Of a stretch of DNA of 5,110 bases, positions 1 to 4,427 are shown piece after piece. Under the pieces are notes generated by a model, which saw nothing but the letters and a program-made list of their open reading frames with translations, was not told where the DNA came from and ran no database searches. Source of the DNA: Nitriliruptoraceae bacterium (lineage in GTDB: Bacteria > Actinomycetota > Nitriliruptoria > Nitriliruptorales > Nitriliruptoraceae); the NCBI GenBank assembly GCA_007123425.1, contig SKLC01000454.1, positions 1 to 5,110 of the forward strand. The letters run 5' to 3'. The stretch's first letter is position 1. Every line of letters starts with the position of its first letter. A program made the position numbers and the translations under genes.

Positions 1-1
1 A

Positions 2-75
2 TGGAGCGGGTGATGGGAATCGAACCCACGTTCCGAGCTTGGGAAGCTCGTGTTCTACCATTGAACTACACCCGC
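2..75 (-). tRNA. tRNA-Gly, anticodon CCC, CCA encoded
   Basis: Read on the minus strand this is a complete cloverleaf. The 7-bp acceptor stem pairs GCGGGTG (75-69) with CACCCGC (12-6). The D arm is GTTC/GAAC, and the anticodon stem CGAGC/GCTCG (50-46 and 38-34) closes the loop TTCCCAA. That places anticodon CCC at 43-41, which reads the glycine codon GGG. The T arm GTGGG/CCCAT holds the standard TTCGATT loop, with one G-U pair. The discriminator base is T (position 5), and CCA is encoded at 4-2, so no CCA addition is needed. In a genome this GC-rich, GGG codons are common enough to support a dedicated CCC isoacceptor. A tRNA-Gly gene near dcd also occurs in other actinobacteria, from memory. 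Identity is near certain. Confidence 0.97.
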
Positions 76-105
76 GAGCGCGCCACGCAAGGTAGCGCCG
101 CTCGA

Positions 106-135
106 ACGGTACTCGGCGACTCGCCTCGCCCGCAA
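106..135 (-). promoter_or_regulatory. Candidate promoter of the tRNA-Gly gene
   Basis: On the minus strand, TTGCGG (135-130) and TACCGT (111-106) are separated by 18 bp. They would start transcription about 24 nt before the mature tRNA 5' end. The -35 matches the first three consensus bases and the -10 keeps the T-A-n-n-n-T pattern. Read-through from the esterase gene upstream is an alternative. Confidence 0.25.
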
Positions 136-136
136 C

Positions 137-157
137 GCGGCACGGCCCGTGGGCCGC
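137..157 (-). terminator. Weak hairpin after the esterase gene
   Basis: An imperfect inverted repeat lies 17 bp past the esterase stop codon. GCGGCACG (137-144) pairs with CGTG (148-151) and CCGC (154-157) around a three-base loop, with a two-base bulge. No U-rich tract follows on the minus strand, so it is at best a weak or factor-dependent terminator, and it could be chance in GC-rich DNA. Confidence 0.2.
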
Positions 158-173
158 ACGAAGTGGCGATCCT

Positions 174-1133
174 TCAGGCCCGGGCGTGGGACCAGAGGTC
201 CGTCAGCGCCTGGCAGGTGCGCGTGACCGCCTGCTCGCAGGCGGCCGAAAGCGGGCCCATGCCGAAGAAGCCGTGGATCAGCCCGTCGAACCTCTCGTGG
301 GTGACCTCCACACCGGCCTCACGCAGGGCGCGTGCGTAGGCGTCGCCCTCGTCGCGCAGCGGGTCGAACTCGGCGGTGACCACGACGGCGGGTGGCAGCC
401 CCCGCAGCTCGCCGAGCAGCGGCGAGGCCATCGGGTCCGCTTCCTGCCCCTCCGCCACGTACGAGGCGGTGAACCAGTCCATGTCGTCCTGGGTGAGAAG
501 ATACCCCTCCGCGTTCTCCACGCGCGAGGGGTAGCGGCCGTCATCCTGGGACAGGTCGGTCACGGGGTAGATCAGCAGTTGCGCAGCCAGCGTCGGTCCG
601 CCCTCGTCGCGGCAGCGCTGGGCGACCACGGCGGCGAGGTTGCCACCCGCACTGTCGCCACCGACCGCCAGCCGCTGGCCATCACCACCGAGCTCCTCGG
701 CGTTGTCGGCGAGCCAGCGGGTGGCCGCGAGGCAGTCCTCGACGGCCGCGGGGAACGGATGCTCGGGAGCCAGCCGGTAGTCGACGCTGACCACCAGCGC
801 GTGGAGGTCCCGGCACAGGCGCCGGGCCTGGCTGTCGTGGGTGTCGAGGTCGCCGATGACGAAGCCGCCGCCATGGAGGAACACGAGCACCGGCAGCGCG
901 TGATCCCCACCCGCCTCGGGGCGGTAGAGGCGCGCGGGGCGCGGGCCGTCGCCACCGTCGACGCTGAGATCCTCGACCGCGCCGACCTCGGGGACCGTCG
1001 CGGGGTCGCGGGCGTCGACCGTCAGCAGCCGGAACTGCGCGCGGGCCTCCTCAGGGGAGCCGGCGCTCAGCGACCCGCCGCCTCCCTGCTCGAGCATGTC
1101 CAGCAGCGCCTGCACCTCGGCGTCGACCGCCAC
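174..1133 (-). CDS. HSL-family alpha/beta-hydrolase esterase (NlhH-like)
   Basis: This 319-residue protein belongs to the hormone-sensitive-lipase family of carboxylesterases, which hydrolyse short- to medium-chain acyl esters. The oxyanion-hole motif HGGGF is at residues 87-91, followed by GDLDTHD. The nucleophile elbow GDSAGGN starts at 159, making Ser161 the nucleophile. The acid is Asp257 in DPLRDEGDAY and the base His287 in HGFF, so the triad is complete and in the usual order. Other family signatures are VSVDYRLAPEHPFPAA (115-130) and IYPVTD (188-193). The length is typical. There is no signal peptide or membrane segment, so it should be cytoplasmic. The start is GTG at 1133-1131, preceded on the minus strand by a strong GAGGAGG-type ribosome-binding site a few bases away. 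It resembles mycobacterial NlhH, but the true substrate cannot be read from sequence. It is divergent from dcd and nothing suggests a shared pathway. Confidence 0.93.
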   Translation of the reverse strand: MAVDAEVQALLDMLEQGGGGSLSAGSPEEARAQFRLLTVDARDPATVPEVGAVEDLSVDGGDGPRPARLYRPEAGGDHALPVLVFLHGGGFVIGDLDTHDSQARRLCRDLHALVVSVDYRLAPEHPFPAAVEDCLAATRWLADNAEELGGDGQRLAVGGDSAGGNLAAVVAQRCRDEGGPTLAAQLLIYPVTDLSQDDGRYPSRVENAEGYLLTQDDMDWFTASYVAEGQEADPMASPLLGELRGLPPAVVVTAEFDPLRDEGDAYARALREAGVEVTHERFDGLIHGFFGMGPLSAACEQAVTRTCQALTDLWSHARA

Positions 1134-1157
1134 GTCCCTCTCCTCCTCGTCGCGAGT

Positions 1158-1181
1158 GCCGCATCCTAGGGATCCTGCGGC
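1158..1181. repeat. Inverted repeat overlapping the esterase -10, operator-like
   Basis: The 6-bp arms GCCGCA (1158-1163) and TGCGGC (1176-1181) flank 12 bp. The centre holds a second dyad, ATCC-TAG-GGAT (1163-1173), and a GGATCC palindrome. The position over the putative esterase -10 suits a repressor site. No regulator gene is present in the window, so the assignment is inference. Confidence 0.3.
1163..1168 (-). promoter_or_regulatory. Candidate -10 box of the esterase gene
   Basis: The minus strand reads TAGGAT here, a good actinobacterial -10 (T-A-n-n-n-T). It would give a leader of about 22 nt before the GTG start. No convincing -35 lies 16-18 bp upstream. The box is embedded in a dyad symmetry with arms GCCGCA (1158-1163) and TGCGGC (1176-1181), which could be an operator. 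Confidence 0.35.
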
Positions 1182-1227
1182 TCGTGCGACCCGAAGGGTG
1201 TCGGGGCGCGGTGTCGGGACCCCCGCC

Positions 1228-1233
1228 TACGAT
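1228..1233 (+). promoter_or_regulatory. Candidate -10 box of dcd
   Basis: TACGAT here keeps the T-A-n-n-n-T pattern and would start transcription near 1240, about 23 nt before the GTG start. No -35 match is seen at normal spacing. A perfect 9-bp direct repeat, GGTGTCGGG, lies just upstream at 1197-1205 and 1210-1218. The ribosome-binding site of dcd is the modest AGGG at 1253-1256, six bases before the start. Confidence 0.35.
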
Positions 1234-1262
1234 GGCGCGCGCGCAGACGAACAGGGCCAACC

Positions 1263-3296
1263 GTGATCCTCTCGGACCGCGACATCCGTCGACAGCTGGA
1301 GGCGGGGCGGGTCGTCATCGATCCGCTCGACGACAACGCGGTCCAGCCCTCGAGCATCGACCTGCGGATCGGTGACACGTTCAGCGTGTTCGCCAACCAC
1401 CGGCGGTCCTACATCGACGTCCGTGATCCGATGGTGGACCTCACCGAAGAGGTGCAGGTCAGCCAGGACGAGCCGTTCATGCTCCACCCCGGCGAGTTCG
1501 TCCTGGGAACCACACACGAGGTGATCAGCCTCCCCGACGACATCGTCGGGCGGGTCGAGGGCAAGTCCAGTCTGGGGCGGCTCGGGCTGCTGATCCACTC
1601 GAGCCTGCCGGCCTCCGAGGAGCTGCTGCTCCTCTCCGAGGGCCGGCTCGTGCGCACCACCATCGGCGCCGTCGTCAAGGGCCAGGTCGAGGGGTCGGTC
1701 GTGGGCTTCGACCCCGAGACCTTCGAGGTCACCTACCACGAGGTCACCGGCTGGTACGAAGGGCCTGAGGATCGAATCTTCGAGGTCCGGCTCCGCTCGG
1801 GACGGCGTGTTCGCGTGACCGCCGGGCACAACCTGTTCACGCTCGACCGCGACGGGAAGGTGGTCAAGGTCCCCTCGCAGGGGCTCCGGCCCGGGACCCG
1901 GGTCGCCGTGCCGGCCACGATCCCGGCCGCCGATGGCGACGCGCCGGCGCTGGACGCGCTCGCGCTCGTCCCGGAGGATCGGGCCGGTGACGTGTGCCTC
2001 GAAGGCCCGACCGTCGATCGCCTGTTCGGCGAGCGCCGGGCATCCCTGTCGCGTGCCCTGCAGGACGTCGGCATCCGGCACGTGCGCTACCACGAGCGTC
2101 ACCGGCGACTGCCCTGGCCAATCGCGCACCAGTTCGTGCAGCCCCGCGATGTGGGCCTGGGCGACCGGGTGCGCCTCCGGGGTGCGCGGCACACGATGCC
2201 GGCCAGTGTGGAGGTCACCCGCGACCTCGCGTGGCTACTGGGCCTCTATGTCGCCGAGGGCTGCCGACGCCGTACGCAGGTGGTGGTCTCCAACACCGAC
2301 CCGGCGATCCTCGACCGTGTCGAAGCGAGCGCGGCGGTGCTGGGTGCGCCGACCTACCGCGCCGAGGGCCACAGCGTCACCATCCAGTCCGCGCTCTTCG
2401 CCGCCATGGTCGACTGGCTGGGCTGCGGCGGCGGATCGTTGGACAAGCGGGTCCCACAGGACGTCTACGGATGGCCCGATGACCTGCTCGAGGCCTTCCT
2501 GGAGGGGTTCCTCGACGGAGACGGCTCCCGGGAGCGCGCCCGTGACTCGATGTGGACCTCCTCCCCAGGGCTCGTCTCCGATCTGCTGTTGGTGCTGGCC
2601 CGGCTCGGGCGCCGGGCGGCGGCCTACGAGCAGCACCGCGCCGGCGCGTCCGTCGCCTGGCAGGTCGCGGCCCCCGACCGGGAGCACGAGCTGCTCACTG
2701 GCGTCCCGTTGCCCGACCGGCTCCTCGTGCGCCTGCGCGAGGCTGTCGGGCTCTCGCAGGCCGAGGCGGCCCAGCAGGCCGGCTACCGCCACGCGACCGA
2801 CCTCTGCAACGTCGAGAACCGCACCGGTCGGACCGCGGTCCGGCGCTCGACCCTGGCCCGACTGCGTGACACGTACGCGGCCTGCGAGGCGTCCGACGAT
2901 GAGCTCCGAGACCTCGACCGGCTCGTCGACGGCGATCTGGCCTGGGATGAGGTCGTCGAGGTGGTCGACACCGGCCGGCTCGAGCCGATCTACGACCTGG
3001 AGGTACGCCCCGCCGGGCGCCACATCGAGAACTTCCTCGCCGGCCACGGCGGCGTCTTCGTGTCGAACACGGCGGGCTTCGTGGACGCGGGCTTCGAGGG
3101 GCACCTGACCCTGGAGCTGAGCAACGTGGCCAACCTGCCGATAGCGATCTACCCGGGGATGCGGATCGGGCAGCTGTGCCTGTTCCAGCTGAGCTCTCCC
3201 GCGGAGCGGCCCTACGGGTCGCCCGAGCTCGGCTCGAAGTACCAGGGCCAGCGTGGCCCCACCGCCTCGCGCTACCACCTCAACTTCGAGGGCTAG
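1263..3296 (+). CDS. dcd: dCTP deaminase precursor interrupted by an intein
   Basis: The 677-residue product is dCTP deaminase split by an intein. Residues 1-113 and 603-677 together form a 188-residue enzyme, the normal size. The N-extein has the family start MILSDRDI, the motifs QPSSIDLR (28-35) and LHPGEFVLG (74-82), and the catalytic segment EGKSSLGRLG (99-108), including Ser102, Ser103 and Arg106. The C-extein has TAGFVDAGFEGH, then LTLELSN with the expected general base Glu618 (129 after splicing; the equivalent of E. coli Glu138). It ends with the nucleotide-binding tail GSKYQGQRGPTASR. The extein closely resembles M. tuberculosis Dcd, which converts dCTP directly to dUMP (deaminase plus dUTPase), so this one may be bifunctional too. 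The role is supplying dUMP for thymidylate synthesis while limiting dUTP, in the cytosol. The start is GTG at 1263, fixed by alignment to known N-termini. The active-site halves are on opposite sides of the intein, so activity should require splicing. Confidence 0.95.
   Translation: MILSDRDIRRQLEAGRVVIDPLDDNAVQPSSIDLRIGDTFSVFANHRRSYIDVRDPMVDLTEEVQVSQDEPFMLHPGEFVLGTTHEVISLPDDIVGRVEGKSSLGRLGLLIHSSLPASEELLLLSEGRLVRTTIGAVVKGQVEGSVVGFDPETFEVTYHEVTGWYEGPEDRIFEVRLRSGRRVRVTAGHNLFTLDRDGKVVKVPSQGLRPGTRVAVPATIPAADGDAPALDALALVPEDRAGDVCLEGPTVDRLFGERRASLSRALQDVGIRHVRYHERHRRLPWPIAHQFVQPRDVGLGDRVRLRGARHTMPASVEVTRDLAWLLGLYVAEGCRRRTQVVVSNTDPAILDRVEASAAVLGAPTYRAEGHSVTIQSALFAAMVDWLGCGGGSLDKRVPQDVYGWPDDLLEAFLEGFLDGDGSRERARDSMWTSSPGLVSDLLLVLARLGRRAAAYEQHRAGASVAWQVAAPDREHELLTGVPLPDRLLVRLREAVGLSQAEAAQQAGYRHATDLCNVENRTGRTAVRRSTLARLRDTYAACEASDDELRDLDRLVDGDLAWDEVVEVVDTGRLEPIYDLEVRPAGRHIENFLAGHGGVFVSNTAGFVDAGFEGHLTLELSNVANLPIAIYPGMRIGQLCLFQLSSPAERPYGSPELGSKYQGQRGPTASRYHLNFEG
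2223..2687 (+). other. LAGLIDADG homing endonuclease domain of the dcd intein
   Basis: Precursor residues 321-475 form a two-motif LAGLIDADG (DOD) endonuclease. Block C is LLGLYVAEG (325-333), with catalytic acid Glu332 at the eighth position. Block D is KRVP (395-398). Block E is LEGFLDGDG (413-421), with acid Asp420. Block H is around WTSSPGLVSDLLLVLARLG (431-449). Both catalytic acids and the block D lysine are present with no frameshift, so it looks functional. The predicted target is the uninterrupted dcd junction; cutting it would drive copying of the intein into empty alleles. About 105 residues between block B and block C (roughly 212-318) match no splicing block and are likely a DNA-recognition or linker region. 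Confidence 0.9.
2718..2870 (+). other. XRE-like helix-turn-helix inside the intein
   Basis: Precursor residues 486-536 read like a Cro/XRE-type DNA-binding domain. LREAVGLSQAEAAQQAGY (491-508) has the typical GLSQxExA turn region. It is followed by DLCNVENRTGRTAVRRS and TLARLRDTY, matching the family's Exx-G-R-x-x-x-x-x-T-L-x-x-L end. It sits after the endonuclease and before splicing block F. The likely role is extra target-site contacts for the endonuclease. Binding to its own promoter is an alternative. The fold call rests on pattern only. Confidence 0.7.
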
Positions 3297-3340
3297 TCGG
3301 CACCGACGATCCACCACGGCCATTCGTCCGACAGAATTCC

Positions 3341-3369
3341 GTGACGGACGGCCTGACGATGTCTAGGGT
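3341..3369 (+). promoter_or_regulatory. Candidate promoter downstream of dcd
   Basis: GTGACG (3341-3346; four of six matches to TTGACA) and TAGGGT (3364-3369) are separated by exactly 17 bp. This is the best -35/-10 pair seen in the window. It points away from dcd into a stretch with no plus-strand gene. Transcription would start near 3376. Confidence 0.35.
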
Positions 3370-3375
3370 GAATGC

Positions 3376-3537
3376 TGGATCGGCAACCTCGACCCCAAGG
3401 TGCACGGTCCCCGCGAGAGAGGAGGTCCGGGAACCGGCGCGATGCCGGGCCCTTGTACCGCTCGTCCCCGGCGGTGCTCGTGGTGCCCCTGTCCCGGCCC
3501 CATCTCATCCCGGCCCCCGGTGTCCCCGCACCGGGGG
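3376..3537 (+). ncRNA. Possible small non-coding RNA of about 160 nt
   Basis: The segment runs from the predicted start of the 3341-3369 promoter to the end of the 3514-3537 hairpin. Inside it, 3414-3464 folds as an interrupted long hairpin: CGAG/CTCG, GGT/ACC, GGG/CCC and CCGGC/GCCGG (3434-3438 with 3444-3448) around the loop GCGAT. I could not match it to SRP RNA, 6S, 6C, T-box, guanidine or ydaO families. It could equally be dcd 3' UTR or unstructured GC-rich spacer. Confidence 0.22.
3514..3537 (+). terminator. Strong 9-bp hairpin, candidate terminator
   Basis: CCCCCGGTG (3514-3522) and CACCGGGGG (3529-3537) pair perfectly around the loop TCCCCG. TCTCGCGTT follows, so the U-tract is poor, as is common in high-GC actinobacteria. 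It would end dcd read-through or the putative small RNA. Being symmetric, it may also act on transcripts from the minus strand. Confidence 0.5.
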
Positions 3538-3559
3538 TCTCGCGTTGGGCCTCGGTGCG

Positions 3560-3594
3560 GACACCGCCCCGAGACGCGGTGTCAGCGCACCGCG
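3560..3594 (-). terminator. Two overlapping hairpins after the channel gene
   Basis: CGCGGTG/CACCGCG (3575-3581 and 3588-3594) forms a perfect 7-bp stem with a six-base loop, 41 bp past the channel stop codon. GACACCGC/GCGGTGTC (3560-3567 and 3576-3583) forms an 8-bp stem using the same central bases, so the two folds exclude each other. No U-tract follows on either strand. Either could terminate the minus-strand operon. Confidence 0.35.
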
Positions 3595-3634
3595 GACCAA
3601 CGCCCCCGCGGGAGCAGACCGGCGCACCGCACGG

Positions 3635-4405
3635 TCAGTCGTCGGCGGCCCGGTCGCGGCCCGCCTCGACCTCGTCGGCCGCCGGGTCGCTACCGGCCTC
3701 GACCTCGTCGGCTTCCTCGCCGTCGAGGTCCTCCTCGTCCTCGCCCCGGTTGAGCGCGACGATGAGGGTCGCGCCGCCCAGCAGCACGCCGGCCACGATC
3801 GCGGGCACCGGGCCGCTCAAGCCCAGCATGTCCTCCATCAGCTGCCGCGACTGCGACGTGGGATCGGCCAGCACCACCGCCACGAAGCCCGCCACCAGCA
3901 GGGAGATGCCGACGCTGATCGCCCGCTGCCACAGCTGGTCGAGGCCGGCGCGGCGGCGCACGATCTTGCCGGCCTTGAGGATGCGGCGCACCCGGATGAT
4001 CCGCAGGGCGCCGACGAGCCGCACCAGCCGCAGCAGCTGCACCGGACCGACCGCGAAGATGATGGCCGGGATCATCAACAGCGCCAGGCCCACCAGCCAG
4101 AGGTTGTCCCGCAGCCACTGCAGCCGGTTCTCCGAGACCGCCAGCAGCACCACCGCCTCGGCGATCAGCACCGCCCCCGACAGCGTGTTGATGACGCTGC
4201 CGATGCTCTCCGCCGGGTCGTCGAAGAGCGTGAGGAACACCGCCGGGACCGACGCCAGCGCGGCGATGAGCACCGGGATCGCGAGGCGCTCCTGGAGCCG
4301 TTCGGCGCGGTCGGCGTGCTGTTCGACGTCGCTCTCGTCGTCCCCGCGCACAGCGCCGCCCGCCCCGGCGGGGCGGGCGGCGTCGGTGCGGTTCGGCTCG
4401 GTCAC
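3635..4405 (-). CDS. Six-segment voltage-sensor-like membrane protein, ion-channel-like
   Basis: The predicted protein has 256 residues. After a charged N-terminal tail come hydrophobic segments at about 41-61, 71-91 and 102-120. An S4-like helix follows at about 122-144 (VQLLRLVRLVGALRIIRVRR), with basic residues at 126, 129, 135, 138, 140, 141 and 144. Two further segments are at about 162-181 and 199-218. This is the S1-S6 order of a voltage-gated cation channel. However, the S5-S6 linker is only about 17 residues and shows no GYG-like or TxExW-like selectivity filter, so a conducting pore is doubtful. It may be a voltage or lipid sensor, a proton-pathway protein or a degenerate channel. 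The C-tail (221-256) is very acidic with an 11-residue repeat. The chosen start is GTG at 4405, 22 bp after the upstream stop; the Shine-Dalgarno is weak. A longer frame to 4495 would overlap the upstream gene and add low-complexity Pro/Ala sequence. GTG at V18 is another option. Confidence 0.72.
   Translation of the reverse strand: MTEPNRTDAARPAGAGGAVRGDDESDVEQHADRAERLQERLAIPVLIAALASVPAVFLTLFDDPAESIGSVINTLSGAVLIAEAVVLLAVSENRLQWLRDNLWLVGLALLMIPAIIFAVGPVQLLRLVRLVGALRIIRVRRILKAGKIVRRRAGLDQLWQRAISVGISLLVAGFVAVVLADPTSQSRQLMEDMLGLSGPVPAIVAGVLLGGATLIVALNRGEDEEDLDGEEADEVEAGSDPAADEVEAGRDRAADD
3663..3712 (-). repeat. 33-bp-period tandem repeat coding the acidic C-tail
   Basis: A 17-bp sequence, GCCTCGACCTCGTCGGC (plus-strand reading), occurs at 3663-3679 and 3696-3712. 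The two copies are 33 bp apart, which is 11 codons. It encodes two copies of ADEVEAGxD followed by a partial third start (AADD) at the end of the channel-like protein. It probably arose by in-frame slippage or duplication. Confidence 0.7.
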
Positions 4406-4427
4406 GGCACGAGGGTAGGTGCCCGGA

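Larger units (their letters stand above)
1602..3068 (+). other. Intein in dCTP deaminase (Ser114-Asn602)
   Basis: This in-frame block of 489 codons breaks the conserved Dcd motif HS|TAGF; removing it restores HSTAGF, as in M. tuberculosis Dcd. Block A begins at Ser114 (SLPASEE). Block B is RVRVTAGHNLFTL (182-194) with the TxxH pair Thr186/His189. Block F is EPIYDLEV (574-581) running to ENFLAG (589-594). Block G is GVFVSN (597-602) followed by Thr603 as +1. The protein should excise itself by an acyl-shift mechanism with Ser1 as first nucleophile, Thr+1 as second and Asn602 cyclisation. Two departures from the norm are Ser instead of Cys at position 1 and Ser instead of His at the penultimate position. 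It is a full-length intein carrying an endonuclease, not a mini-intein. The boundaries are well supported by the extein comparison; splicing activity itself is inferred. Confidence 0.95.
3297..3634. other. 338-bp gene-free stretch between dcd and the channel gene
   Basis: No open frame here has a recognisable product, a good start site or conserved motifs. The stretch holds a promoter-like pair (3341-3369), a foldable segment (about 3414-3464), a strong hairpin (3514-3537) and two overlapping hairpins (3560-3594). It separates convergent genes, so terminators are expected. The promoter in the middle is not, and suggests a short RNA. Confidence 0.6.

Noticed and set aside
1..339. Plus-strand frame starting at base 1
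   Set aside because: It covers the tRNA complement and the antisense end of the esterase; the translation has no protein-like features.
186..1169. 327-codon plus-strand frame opposite the esterase
   Set aside because: Low-complexity His/Gly/Arg/Val-rich translation with no motifs; the minus-strand esterase has a complete catalytic triad and a strong ribosome-binding site.
1227..3323. Long antisense open frames of 321 and 362 codons opposite dcd
   Set aside because: They mirror the codon periodicity of dcd in GC-rich DNA, show no recognisable domains, and the sense protein is a clear homologue.
3448..3470. T-box-like stretch (TTGTACCGC then TCGTCCCC)
   Set aside because: It lacks the full TGGNACCGCG motif and a clear stem I, and no aminoacyl-tRNA synthetase or amino-acid gene follows on the plus strand.
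3361..3470. Guanidine-I (ykkC) or ydaO riboswitch, suggested by CTAGGGT and GAGAGAGG
   Set aside because: Only short fragments of the consensus match, in the wrong arrangement, and no regulated plus-strand gene follows.
3442..3753. Small Cys/Pro-rich plus-strand protein starting at ATG 3442
   Set aside because: The AGGAGG at 3420-3425 is 16 bases from the ATG, too far, and the frame runs through a strong hairpin and into the antisense of the channel gene.
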